From assembly GCA_043782485.1 (NCBI GenBank), contig JAYWAL010000101.1:6477-70476 (forward strand): a stretch of 64,000 bases of DNA. Reading direction: 5' to 3'. This document shows positions 41,795 to 50,049 of the stretch, piece by piece (within the stretch, counting starts at the first letter, position 1; every line of letters starts with the position of its first letter). The notes below the pieces were generated by a model. The model had not been told where the DNA came from and did no database searches. It saw nothing but the letters and a program-made list of their open reading frames with translations. This stretch comes from JANXUC01 sp043782485. GTDB lineage: Bacteria > Acidobacteriota > Terriglobia > Terriglobales > Acidobacteriaceae. A program made the translations under genes and the position numbers.

Positions 41795-42299
41795 AGCTCA
41801 CGATCTCCTAAATAAGTGAAAGTATCACACACGGCGCCATCTCGATCGTGATCCCTGGCGGGGGCGGACTCCCGAACTGGGGAGGAACCACCGTGTAAAA
41901 TGGGAACTCCGTTCTAAGCTATTTTACTTAGATAAGGGGTTCGTAGGCCGTCGGGGGGCACCTTGTCAGGGCAATTCAAACGCCGAATGTTACCAAAGTT
42001 TGACCCCGATTCGAATCGAGCTAAGCTCCATAAAATCATAGATATACCGATTCCATTTGTCATAAGAGTTGGACCCTGGGGTAGGGGTTTGAACCCACCT
42101 GTGCAATTCTTCGTCTCAAAATGGCAATCGGGCTGCTTAAGTAATCGGCAAGTACCTTCCCAAACCATCGCGCTGTACTCATATCTGGCGTGAGGCGATG
42201 GCGGGTCGTATCCCAAGCCTCTCCAGCGCTTCGGGGAGCCGGGAAAGCGCCCAATATAACGAAGTGGCTAGGAAGTCACGTCCAGAAAGGGGACGCCAC
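41795..42299. other. 505-base intergenic region between divergent GT2 and HTH genes
   Basis: An operator-like inverted repeat TCTAAG-N8-CTTAGA lies at 41913-41932. AAAGGGGA at about 42285 is the ribosome site of the first HTH gene. No tRNA fits, although two T-arm-like palindromes (near 42012 and 42087) were checked. Nothing else could be supported. Confidence 0.45.
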
Positions 42300-42800
42300 G
42301 TGGAGGAAACCAAGGTCCAGTTAGGACCGCGGGAAAGGCAAATCGCCGACCTGCTTTTACAGGGTTGCGACAACGAAGAAATCGCCCGGCAACTCAATAT
42401 GGCGCGCCGCACCGTCAAGGCCCATTTCAACCGTCTTTTCTTGCGGTTTGGCATAACGCAAGGCATCAAGCGGGTCCAGCTCGCAACTTTACTTTACAGG
42501 AGGCAACTGTGCTTACAGTCGAACGCTACGGAAACCGGATCCCCAGTGAACGCGAGTACCGCATCATCGAACTCGTCGCCCAGGGACTCAAGAATCGCGA
42601 CGTCGCCAGCGAAGTTGGCACCACCGAACACGTTATCAAGAACTACCTCCGCGTCATCTACGACAAGCTCGGACTCTGGAATCGTGTTGAACTCGCCCTC
42701 TGGTATGAAGCTCGCCGGGCCGAATTTGCCCAAGCCTGATCCCTTTGCCGATTGGGACAGCCCGAGCCAAGCGGCTCGCCGCACCCAGGTGACGCACTAG
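42300..42800 (+). CDS. Small LuxR/GerE-type HTH protein with run-on C-terminus
   Basis: 166 residues from GTG 42300, preceded by AAAGGGGA at 8 bases. Residues about 5-65 form a GerE-type helix-turn-helix (LGPRERQIADLLLQGCDNEEIARQL, RRTVKAHFNRLFLRFGITQGIKRVQLATLLY). After QLCLQS the frame continues for 90 residues of Ser/Thr/Pro-rich sequence that is simply the second HTH gene read in another frame. The homolog at 52396 stops at the equivalent point, so the stop was probably lost here. No receiver domain. It is likely a DNA-binding regulator acting with its nested partner. Confidence 0.65.
   Translation: MEETKVQLGPRERQIADLLLQGCDNEEIARQLNMARRTVKAHFNRLFLRFGITQGIKRVQLATLLYRRQLCLQSNATETGSPVNASTASSNSSPRDSRIATSPAKLAPPNTLSRTTSASSTTSSDSGIVLNSPSGMKLAGPNLPKPDPFADWDSPSQAARRTQVTH
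42509..42739 (+). CDS. Small LuxR/GerE-type HTH protein, nested in another frame
   Basis: 76 residues from GTG 42509, with AGGAGG 7 bases upstream. The whole protein is a GerE-type helix-turn-helix (SEREYRIIELVAQGLKNRDVASEVGTTEHVIKNYL, then DKLGLWNRVELALWYEAR). It lies completely inside the 3' part of the preceding open frame, in a different phase. Its close relative at 52611 overlaps its own partner by only 25 bases. Without a receiver or sensor domain it probably acts as a constitutive DNA-binding protein or as a partner of another regulator. Confidence 0.75.
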   Translation: MLTVERYGNRIPSEREYRIIELVAQGLKNRDVASEVGTTEHVIKNYLRVIYDKLGLWNRVELALWYEARRAEFAQA

Positions 42801-42828
42801 AAGCGTTACCAACAAAATTTCGCAACTA

Positions 42829-42857
42829 CGGCGCCGAGAACCGGCGCCGATTTTTTT
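42829..42857 (+). terminator. Rho-independent terminator after the HTH pair
   Basis: CGGCGCC (42829-42835) pairs with GGCGCCG (42843-42849) around a 7-base loop and is followed by A and seven T residues. It lies 28 bases after the longer HTH frame ends. Confidence 0.8.
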
Positions 42858-43264
42858 GGTGTCGGCTTTCTTCCCGAAGGGAGGCGCACCTGAATTGGTT
42901 AGGGAAACTGTGAATATCATCTTTTTTTGAGATTGTGATTCCTCAGCGCAGCTGAGGAATCTAGAGTGCCGAGGGTGGCCCAACCCTTTCCAGCTTTCTT
43001 TTGAGGATGCTTAACAGCGACAAAGCTGGCGAGAGTTGTAACAAGTCGAGGGCATGGGGATTCCTCGCTTCGCTTCGGAATGACAGGTCTTGGAAATTGA
43101 AAGGTTTGTCCGGAGTTTCCGTTAGGGTATCGTGTGCCAATTGCCTTGCACGATCAAGACCTACCCTCGGGGCTGAAAGCCGGCGATTTATGAGGTTCAT
43201 GCCAAACGGCGACACCGGGATTCGGTGTCGCCGTCGGTTTGTGGAGCGGAGACGAAGCGCGCAG
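42858..43264. other. Intergenic region with hairpins and interspersed-repeat-like sequence
   Basis: About 400 bases without a gene. It contains a perfect 11-base-pair hairpin (42937-42961, GATTCCTCAGC/GCTGAGGAATC), a segment near 43057-43086 resembling the common intergenic GATTCCTCGCTTCGC...GAATGACA sequence, and a terminator for the minus-strand gene (43207-43233). Confidence 0.55.
43207..43233 (-). terminator. Hairpin terminator after the beta-propeller gene
   Basis: CGGCGACACCG (43207-43217) pairs perfectly with CGGTGTCGCCG (43223-43233), loop of 5 bases. It lies about 32 bases downstream of the stop at 43265 on the minus strand, followed there by only TTT, so termination is likely but not certain. 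Confidence 0.6.
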
Positions 43265-44245
43265 TTACTTCTTACCCACCACCAGCACCTCAAACTGCCC
43301 AGCTTCCGCCGTGGACAAAAACAGCTGGTGGGTTTTTGGATCGAGGGCCATGGTTTTTGCCTTCGGCAGGGTTTTGACGGTTTCCACGGAGCTGTATTTA
43401 TCCGCGCTGTCCTGGTGGATTACCGAAATTGTGCCTTCGCCGTTGGAGAAGAAAATCATGCGGGTATCTTCGTCGAACGAGGTGGCATCGACGTGGTCGC
43501 CGATGGGCAGCGTGGCGACCACTTTGCCGGATTCCGAATCGATAACGGCCATGATGTGGCTGCGGCAACCGATGAAGAGGCGGTGATTGGCGCGGTCGAT
43601 GGCCATGCTGGAGGGTGCCTCGCACGGAGCCACCGGCCAGCGTTGCGCTACCGTCAGTTTGCGCGCGTCGATTTTGACGATCTGGCTCTTGTCTTCGAGG
43701 TTGTCGAATACAAATCCATTGCCATCGGCCACGGCGAATTCCGGGCCTCCGCCCAGCGGGACCGTTCCGACAACTTTGCCGTCAGCGGCTGAGATCACGG
43801 TGACGCTTTCGCTATCGCCGTTGAAGGCCAGCACCTGTGAGGTGGCGGCATCGAACATGATCGCGTCCGGTTTTTTGCCAGTGGGCACCTCGCCCAGCTT
43901 CTTGAGCGTTTTCAAATCGAAAATAGTGACGGTTGAAGTCTGTCCGTTGCTGGTGAACCCGCGACCGAGTTCTGGAGCAATGGCGATTCCGTGCACGCCC
44001 AGCGTGCCCGGAATGTTGCCCACCACAGTTTGGGAATCCACATCGAGGACTTCCACCTGGGTTCCGTGGGATACGTAGAGGCGCCGCGCAGCTTCATCCA
44101 CGGCGAGGTAGTCCCAGCCGCCCTGGCCGGGGATTGCGATCTTTTTAGTGATGCTGTAAGCGCCCTGCGAGAAGGCGGAGGAGGCCAGGAGCGTGCAGCA
44201 GGCCGTTGCGAGCGTGAACCAGGACATTCTACGGTGACTCAACAT
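43265..44245 (-). CDS. Secreted YVTN/YncE-type beta-propeller protein
   Basis: 326 residues with a signal peptide (FTLATACCTLLASSAFSQG). The mature protein is a series of about 40-residue blades with the YVTN pattern: DEAARRLYVSHGTQVEVLDVDSQTVV, PELGRGFTSNGQTSTVTIFDLKTLK, DAATSQVLAFNGDSESVTVISAADGKVV, DRANHRLFIGCRSHIMAVIDSESGKVV. Such seven-bladed propellers are periplasmic or extracellular binding proteins of varied role. It is the last gene of a minus-strand run with a TonB receptor and a phosphoesterase, 52 bases after the latter, so it may help capture or sense a phosphate-containing ligand. No catalytic motif is evident. Confidence 0.82.
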   Translation of the reverse strand: MLSHRRMSWFTLATACCTLLASSAFSQGAYSITKKIAIPGQGGWDYLAVDEAARRLYVSHGTQVEVLDVDSQTVVGNIPGTLGVHGIAIAPELGRGFTSNGQTSTVTIFDLKTLKKLGEVPTGKKPDAIMFDAATSQVLAFNGDSESVTVISAADGKVVGTVPLGGGPEFAVADGNGFVFDNLEDKSQIVKIDARKLTVAQRWPVAPCEAPSSMAIDRANHRLFIGCRSHIMAVIDSESGKVVATLPIGDHVDATSFDEDTRMIFFSNGEGTISVIHQDSADKYSSVETVKTLPKAKTMALDPKTHQLFLSTAEAGQFEVLVVGKK

Positions 44246-44296
44246 AAGAACCAGATCCTTTCAGGTTTGAGAACTCAGTAGTCGGAATGCAAGCCG

Positions 44297-45214
44297 TTAG
44301 TGGCAGGTGCCGGTTCCAGAGTCGGCGAACGTCTTGCCCGCTTCCGGAACAAACTCCCAGTCATAGCTTTTGGCGTGAAGCGTGAGCTTAAGAACTCCAA
44401 AGGCGGCATCGTTGCGCGCTTCGCTGTTCGGCTGGGTGGTGCCGAACGCGCGGTGCGAATTTTTGCCGCCGCTGCCCACGACGAACTCGCGAATTCCGCG
44501 GTCGTTGTCGGCCTTTCCAGCGGGATCTTGTGGGGCAAAGCGCTCGTAGTCGTGGTCGTGGCCGTTCAGGACAACATCCGCGCCAGCCTGAAACAACGCT
44601 TCCCACAGGGGCTTCATCGTCGGATCGTTGCCGTGCTTTCCGCCGGAACTGAACAGAGGCTTGTGCCAGTAGGCGAGGGTGCAGGTGGTTTTGGCATCGG
44701 CCAGATCCTGCTTCAGCCATTTTCCCTGCGGAGAAGCGGCATCGCAACCGCCTACCTGTTCGCATTCGCTATTCAGAACAACAATATGCCAGGCTCCGAG
44801 GTCGTAGCTGTAGTAGCCCTTTTTCGGGTCGCCAGCGGCATCGCCAAAATAGCGCGAGTATCCGGAAGCGCCGTCGCTGTGGTACTCGTGGTTGCCGGGT
44901 GCGGGACGGGTGCGGTCTTTGAAGCGCCCCCAGGTGGGGCCGTAACACTTGGCAAACTGCTCATCGGAGCCGTCAGGATAGGCAAGGTCGCCAGCGACAA
45001 AAACGGTGCCGGGGATGTGGTCGATGAGCTTGGCTGTGGCTTCAGCGCCCGCCAGATCGTCGCAGCTGGCTACGTCGGCCGCACCGACGAGCACCGGGTC
45101 GGAGCTGGCGGCGGGAGTCGCGGCGGGCGTGACATTGGGCTTGGCCTGCCCCGAGGCTTGGGCAAGCGCCGCGAGACACACAACACCCACACGCAAAATC
45201 GAAATGTGTTTCAT
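44297..45214 (-). CDS. Secreted metallophosphoesterase (purple-acid-phosphatase-like)
   Basis: 305 residues from ATG 45214, which exposes a signal peptide (ILRVGVVCLAALAQASGQA); the longer frame upstream is not needed. Calcineurin-type metal motifs appear in order: GAADVASCDD (D), GDLAYPDGSDEQF (GD-xx-Y), PAPGNHEYHSDG (GNHE), TLAYWHKPLFSSGG (H) and VLNGHDHDYERFAPQD (GHDHDYER). This arrangement is that of acid or alkaline phosphatases of the PAP-like family. It should hydrolyse phosphate esters outside the cytoplasm. Between a TonB receptor and a beta-propeller gene, it suggests phosphorus scavenging. Confidence 0.85.
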   Translation of the reverse strand: MKHISILRVGVVCLAALAQASGQAKPNVTPAATPAASSDPVLVGAADVASCDDLAGAEATAKLIDHIPGTVFVAGDLAYPDGSDEQFAKCYGPTWGRFKDRTRPAPGNHEYHSDGASGYSRYFGDAAGDPKKGYYSYDLGAWHIVVLNSECEQVGGCDAASPQGKWLKQDLADAKTTCTLAYWHKPLFSSGGKHGNDPTMKPLWEALFQAGADVVLNGHDHDYERFAPQDPAGKADNDRGIREFVVGSGGKNSHRAFGTTQPNSEARNDAAFGVLKLTLHAKSYDWEFVPEAGKTFADSGTGTCH

Positions 45215-45270
45215 GATCGAGAACCTCTTGTGAATTGAAGATACGGGCATGATCTGAAGTTTCCATGAAA

Positions 45271-45302
45271 CAGCAAGAGCCGCGTCTCCGCGGCTCTTGC
45301 TG
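45271..45302. terminator. Perfect 14-base-pair hairpin between receptor and phosphoesterase genes
   Basis: CAGCAAGAGCCGCG (45271-45284) pairs perfectly with CGCGGCTCTTGCTG (45289-45302) around a TCTC loop. It lies about 15 bases after the TonB receptor stop on the minus strand and is followed by TTT only. It probably attenuates or terminates transcription between the two genes. Confidence 0.65.
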
Positions 45303-45317
45303 GCAAGGCTGGCGAGA

Positions 45318-48242
45318 CTATTTCGACTCGCCGCCCAGGTTGAAGCGCAAGCCGAAGGAATACGTCGGTTTGTAGTATTCGCGCTGGATGGGATAGATTT
45401 TGCTGCCGTTGTAAAAGCCGAACACTTCATTGGTGAGGTTCAGGCCGGAAGCGATCACCTGAATTCCATGCGACAGTTTGAAGCTGCCTTGCACATCAAC
45501 TTGCGTGTGAGCATAGATGTAAGTGTCACCGAAGGGCCCGCTCTTGCCAAGCGCAGCGCCGTCTTGATAGCCGTAGCTCCAGATATTCTGGTCGTTGTGG
45601 GAAATCCCCAGGCGCGAAGAGAATCGGCCACGATCATAGGTCGGGCTGATGTTCCAGGTGTTGGGAGCTTGCCGCTGAAGCTGCGGATTATCCGAACGAC
45701 CCGGCACGTTGTTGGCCTTCGAAGCCGTATAGCCGTAGTTGGCTGTAATTCCCAAGCCTTTTAACGGGCCGGGCAGGAACGTCAGATGCTGTTGGTAGGC
45801 GAGTTCGAAGCCGTAAAGATGAGCGTCCGACCCATTGGTTTGCTGGACCAGCACTTGACCCACATAGTCACCCAGCGGGTACAGCGGATTATTCTGAATC
45901 ACTTGCTGGTTGATCGTGGTTGAAGTTTGGTAGATCGTGTTGGTGAGCTGTTTGTAAAAGAATCCGGCCTGGATCAGGCCAAGAGGCTTTAGGAATTGCT
46001 CATAGAGAACGTCATAGCTATTGGCATGCGTTGGCTTCAGGAACGGGTTGCCGACGTGAACCTTTTGACCCGCATCGCTCTGCGAATCGAACGTAGGCGG
46101 CAGATCCCCAAAATTTGGGCGAGAGACACCTCTTCCGTAAACAGCACGGATGGCGGCATCATGCGGCAGGCGAAACCGAGCCTGCACGCTGGGTAGCGGG
46201 TCCAGATACGACGAATTCACGGGAAGAGGCGTCGCTACCAAGTTTCCATTGGAGTCCGCCAAAATCTTGTTGCCTAAAAGGTCCTCGTGCGTAGCTTCAA
46301 AGCGCAGACCGGCTTGCAAACGCAAACGACCAAAGTCAACGGTGTTCATGAAATAGCCAGCCGTGATGCGTTCGATCAAATCGTAGCTGTTGGAAAACGT
46401 GTTCAACACATTGGTATCCACGGGAGCGAAAAAGTTGGTGTCGCCCGCGTGCGCGCCTAAGTAGGCCCGGATCTTGTTGTAGTCCGCGGTCGGCCCCAGG
46501 GTGTAGCTTTTGTCGTAGTAGTTGGAATTGGTAAAGCTGCCCAGAAATGTGGAGAGAGTGGGAATGTTGCCCTGGGCGTTGTACTGGAGATCCAAAGCAT
46601 CCTGGAACTTATGCTGATTCCGTACCTTGGCGCCAATTTCGAAGGTGCCAAAATGGCCTCCGATCGTATAAGTCCGCGAGGTCATGAAACCGCCTTGCAG
46701 GTTGATTTGCGGGCTGTAGGTTTTGTTGACGTCCAGTCCTCCGAACGAGTAAGCCGCTGGGTCATAGACGGCACCGAATCCGCCGACGGGGATTAACTTG
46801 GGGCGCAGCGCATCCCTGGTGTCGATGTTGAACTGCACGCCGGTCTGGGGGCCGCTGAAGTCTGCCGAAGAATAGCCGCGATCTTCAGAACTGGAACGAG
46901 AGAGCGCCACGTCATAGGCCAAGAGCCACTTGGACCACACGTGTTTGCCACCTGCTTCGACGCTGGCAATTACGTCCACGGGGCGACGGATTTGGGCGTT
47001 GAAGGAGTAGCTACCGTTGGTGTCGGAGAGGGTCGGTGTGAGGTATCCGCTGGTCAACGGATTCCCATTGGCGTCGGTGGTGCCATTCACGCTCGGGCTA
47101 TACACCCAGCGATCACCAAAGTTGTCGAAATGCGAGTAAATCCCGCGCACATAGAGCCCGGAGATCTCGCCGAGTTTGTAGTCGATGCTGCCAGACAAGC
47201 CATACCGCGTCCGGTAGTAGCGGTACTCGCGAATGTCTTGCGTGCCGTAGGTAACGAAATTCGACGCTGCGCTGCTCGGCTGAACGCAACCGGTCGGGCC
47301 AGGATCGCATTGGATCACGGTCGGCACGGGTTCCACGTCGTCAATGCCGCGACCGTTCCAGTCGTAGCTGCTGCCGATTAAGATCCCGAGCTTGTGGTTC
47401 GCGCCGAAGCGCTTGCCGATGGTCCCATCCAGTTCGGTCAGCGATCGCCCCCCGACAATCGGCGTGTAGCCTCCAACGCCGTTGAGGTAAAGAGTCGGTC
47501 GTTCTCCCGCTGTCTTCGTGACCAGGTTGACCGAACCGCCAATGGCATCGCCATCCTGGTTCGCAGCTTGCGTCTTGTTGATTTCAATGGAGTCCACCAG
47601 ATTGGCGGGAATGGTATCGAGCTTAATCTGGCGCACACTGGCTTCCGGAGAGGGAACATTAATTCCATTCACTGTCACGTTGCTGAGGCGGGGTTCCAGA
47701 CCGCGGATTTGCACGTACTTGCCTTCGCCCTCATCGCGCTCCAGCGTGACGCTGGGGAGGCGGCCAAGCGCATCGGCGATGTTGGTGTTGGGCAGGCTGG
47801 TAATCACTTCCGAGGGCAAAACCTGGACGATGTTATCCGAGGCCCGTGTGCGGTTGATCGCCTCCGCCTCGCCGTGTTCGCGCTCGGCGTAGACGACGAC
47901 TTCCTGGTTCGTAGAGGCGGCTCCCAGCACAGCGTCAACCCGCGCCGTTTGCGCCCCCGCAACCGCTACTTCCTTGCTGAACGTGGCAAAGCCGACATAC
48001 GAAACCGTCACCGTGTAGTTGCCGGGAGCCAGGTTCAGGACGGTGAATTCGCCTTGTTGGTTGGACACGGTCGAGGCCGAGGATCTGGGCTGCACATCAA
48101 CCTGTGCACCCTGGAGAACCGCGCCCGATGCATCGGTGACGTGGCCGCTGATGGAGCCGGACCCGCCTTGCGCCCAAGCTCCGGCGATTGCTGTCAACAG
48201 GCCAACCAATAAAAGTGCGGGAAATCTAGATGTCTTCAACAT
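45318..48242 (-). CDS. TonB-dependent outer-membrane receptor with N-terminal carboxypeptidase-regulatory-like domain
   Basis: 974 residues; GGGAG lies 8 bases before the ATG. Signal peptide (FPALLLVGLLTAIAGAWA), then an Ig-like CarboxypepD_reg domain at about 28-105 (GSISGHVTDASGAVLQGAQV...LAPGNYTVTVSYVGFA), a plug domain at about 130-270 (IVQVLPSEVITSLPNTNIADALGRLPSVTLERDEGEG cut here to its motif IADALGRLPSV; RGLEPRLSNVTVNGINVP) and a 22-strand-type barrel ending in YSFGLRFNLGGESK. The plug resembles the TonB receptor subfamily common in Caulobacter and Acidobacteriota. The substrate is unknown; adjacency to a secreted phosphatase hints at organophosphate or sugar-phosphate uptake. First gene of the run. 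Confidence 0.9.
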   Translation of the reverse strand: MLKTSRFPALLLVGLLTAIAGAWAQGGSGSISGHVTDASGAVLQGAQVDVQPRSSASTVSNQQGEFTVLNLAPGNYTVTVSYVGFATFSKEVAVAGAQTARVDAVLGAASTNQEVVVYAEREHGEAEAINRTRASDNIVQVLPSEVITSLPNTNIADALGRLPSVTLERDEGEGKYVQIRGLEPRLSNVTVNGINVPSPEASVRQIKLDTIPANLVDSIEINKTQAANQDGDAIGGSVNLVTKTAGERPTLYLNGVGGYTPIVGGRSLTELDGTIGKRFGANHKLGILIGSSYDWNGRGIDDVEPVPTVIQCDPGPTGCVQPSSAASNFVTYGTQDIREYRYYRTRYGLSGSIDYKLGEISGLYVRGIYSHFDNFGDRWVYSPSVNGTTDANGNPLTSGYLTPTLSDTNGSYSFNAQIRRPVDVIASVEAGGKHVWSKWLLAYDVALSRSSSEDRGYSSADFSGPQTGVQFNIDTRDALRPKLIPVGGFGAVYDPAAYSFGGLDVNKTYSPQINLQGGFMTSRTYTIGGHFGTFEIGAKVRNQHKFQDALDLQYNAQGNIPTLSTFLGSFTNSNYYDKSYTLGPTADYNKIRAYLGAHAGDTNFFAPVDTNVLNTFSNSYDLIERITAGYFMNTVDFGRLRLQAGLRFEATHEDLLGNKILADSNGNLVATPLPVNSSYLDPLPSVQARFRLPHDAAIRAVYGRGVSRPNFGDLPPTFDSQSDAGQKVHVGNPFLKPTHANSYDVLYEQFLKPLGLIQAGFFYKQLTNTIYQTSTTINQQVIQNNPLYPLGDYVGQVLVQQTNGSDAHLYGFELAYQQHLTFLPGPLKGLGITANYGYTASKANNVPGRSDNPQLQRQAPNTWNISPTYDRGRFSSRLGISHNDQNIWSYGYQDGAALGKSGPFGDTYIYAHTQVDVQGSFKLSHGIQVIASGLNLTNEVFGFYNGSKIYPIQREYYKPTYSFGLRFNLGGESK

Positions 48243-48412
48243 TTATTTACTCCCAATTCAGATTCGCGGTTCGTCGAGTTTCCAGAGACACAGCCGCGCC
48301 ATGCTGGTGGCGCTCTTGCAGTTGTCTGCCGGAAAAGTGAATCTTATGAAAGCAATGTGAATTGGGAATGAATCGAGTGTGAATGTTTTTTCAGAATGCG
48401 GGCCCGAAAGCT

Positions 48413-48457
48413 GACGAGATTAATGCGGACGAGAATAACGCGGACGAGAATAACGCT
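48413..48457. repeat. 15-bp tandem repeat (three units)
   Basis: Three copies of GACGAGAATAACGCG, the first with changes at two positions. It lies in the roughly 240-base gap between the TonB receptor start and the Sel1-repeat gene end. Confidence 0.88.
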
Positions 48458-48485
48458 CACCAGACTATGGAGACGAGAGGGGAAG

Positions 48486-49955
48486 CTATTCGCAGCCGGA
48501 GGTTTGCAGGGTTTCGCGGGCGACCGCCAGGCGTTGGAGCTGACCGCTCGATTTGGCCTGTCGCGAGGCGGCATCGAACAAGACCTTCGCTTGATCGCAG
48601 TCCTTGTTGACGCCATCGCCCTGGGCGTAGAGTCCCGCCAGAGCGAGCAGCGCGGAACCATTCTGATTTTTGACCGAGAGCCAGAGATGGCGCGCGGCTT
48701 CTGTACTGTCGCGCTGAACGCCCTTGCCCTGCAAAAGGCGCATTCCGGCGGCCAGTTCGGGGTCGGCGGGTAATGCGTTGGGCAGGAGTGGTAGGGCAAC
48801 GGGTGGTGCTGTCTCGCCGGGCTTTTCCGAAGCATTCGCCAGCGGTGGAGCGACGGCGGCGGACGCGGCAGGTGCCGGGTCCGGCGTGGCCTGTGGCACG
48901 GTTGCCGGGGACGAAGCAGGGGCCGACGAGGATGTGGATGACGCCGAGGACGGTTCGGGCAGCGGAGCGCTTGCCTGTTGGACGGCGGTGGGTTTGGCTG
49001 CCTGATGGTCAACGGCGCGTGTCTGAGCAAACCAAATCCCTGCCCCTAGCATTGCAAGGACGGCAATGGTAATGGGAATGCGCCAATTCCGAGGCGAAGG
49101 AGGAATTGCCAGGGCCAGCGCGGCATCGGACTTCGCCAACAGATCATCGAACGAACGATAGTCTTCCGCTACCGTAGGATCTATTTTAGGAACAAAGGCT
49201 GGGAGATCAGAGGGTTCGGCAGGTTGAGTCTCGGGCGGAACACTCCTATTCGGCTCTACCCTTTCCTGCGGAACACCCAGCTGCTGAACTCCCACCTGAT
49301 TGACAATCTCTGACTCGGCCGCCTTCTGTTTCTCGGATGGAGCCGCGAAGATGGGAGGGGAAGTGGGCGGCCGGAGTAAGTCGTGCCAGGACTCCTTCGG
49401 AGCAGACTCCGGCAGCCGTTCTACGAGCACCGATTCAACTGCGGGTATTGGTGGCTCTGGAGTGGAAAAAATGGCATCCTCGGAAGGGTTCACGCCGGGT
49501 AGAGCATCCACCGAAGACCCAGTGTAGGATTGCGCCGAATTCTCATGGGTCGTCGTCGCGCTTGGTGCCAAGATTTCAACTGGACGTGGAGCGACGAATT
49601 CGTTGACTAAGGGGGGGGCCGGCAACGGGCTAGTTTCGGGCGTCGGTGCGGCTTCTTTTGCGACTGCGACCACATCGCGCACCGCTTGTGACTTGCCCCC
49701 AGAGTTGGCTCCGTTGTTCAGCCTGTTTTCTTCCTCTTCCAACTCGCGCACCAGATTTTCGATGGCGGCCTCGCGCTTGTCCGCGGAGGCGGTGTAATAA
49801 ATGTGCGCCCACCGGCCAAGGTGCTTGGCCAGCAACGGATTGAGCAGAGGATTGAGACGGGCGTTGGGCAGAGCCGGACCCGACGAGTCCAGCGGTCTGG
49901 GAGGCGTTTGCTCGGTAGCTTCTCGATCTGTAGCTTCTCGATCAGCGGTGGCCAA
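48486..49955 (-). CDS. Membrane-anchored Sel1-repeat protein with long disordered region
   Basis: About 489 residues. TTG 49955 is chosen because GAGGAG lies 7 bases upstream; a TTG at 50009 would be a longer alternative. The N-terminus has a pentad repeat (ATDREATDREATEQ), then a predicted globular patch (LAKHLGRWAHIYYTASADKREAAIENLVRELEEEE) and about 180 Pro/Glu/Ser-rich residues. One membrane helix (WRIPITIAVLAMLGAGIWFA) is followed by a Pro/Ala-rich linker and Sel1-like repeats (AAGMRLLQGKGVQRDSTEAARHLWLSVKNQNGSALLALAGLYAQGDG) ending in a Cys. Sel1 repeats bind proteins. It follows the GAF gene by about 95 bases and shares its architecture, so both may serve one envelope complex. Confidence 0.72.
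   Translation of the reverse strand: MATADREATDREATEQTPPRPLDSSGPALPNARLNPLLNPLLAKHLGRWAHIYYTASADKREAAIENLVRELEEEENRLNNGANSGGKSQAVRDVVAVAKEAAPTPETSPLPAPPLVNEFVAPRPVEILAPSATTTHENSAQSYTGSSVDALPGVNPSEDAIFSTPEPPIPAVESVLVERLPESAPKESWHDLLRPPTSPPIFAAPSEKQKAAESEIVNQVGVQQLGVPQERVEPNRSVPPETQPAEPSDLPAFVPKIDPTVAEDYRSFDDLLAKSDAALALAIPPSPRNWRIPITIAVLAMLGAGIWFAQTRAVDHQAAKPTAVQQASAPLPEPSSASSTSSSAPASSPATVPQATPDPAPAASAAVAPPLANASEKPGETAPPVALPLLPNALPADPELAAGMRLLQGKGVQRDSTEAARHLWLSVKNQNGSALLALAGLYAQGDGVNKDCDQAKVLFDAASRQAKSSGQLQRLAVARETLQTSGCE
49915..49944. repeat. 15-bp tandem repeat (two units) inside the Sel1-repeat gene
   Basis: Two copies of GTAGCTTCTCGATCT differing at the last base, encoding the ATDRE pentad near the N-terminus. 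Confidence 0.75.
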
Positions 49956-50049
49956 GGGTTTGCTCCTCAACCAGCTATTTTTCCACAATTTTCGGCGGTT
50001 TGAGCACAATTCTCAAACAAAATTGCTGTAGGCAGCGAGGCTGGAAACC

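Noticed and set aside
41998..42110. T-arm-like palindromes suggesting a tRNA
   Set aside because: No acceptor, D-arm or anticodon stem can be built around either palindrome.
44300..45238. Plus-strand open frame opposite the phosphoesterase gene
   Set aside because: The minus-strand protein has complete metallophosphoesterase motifs and a signal peptide; the plus frame has neither domain nor ribosome site.
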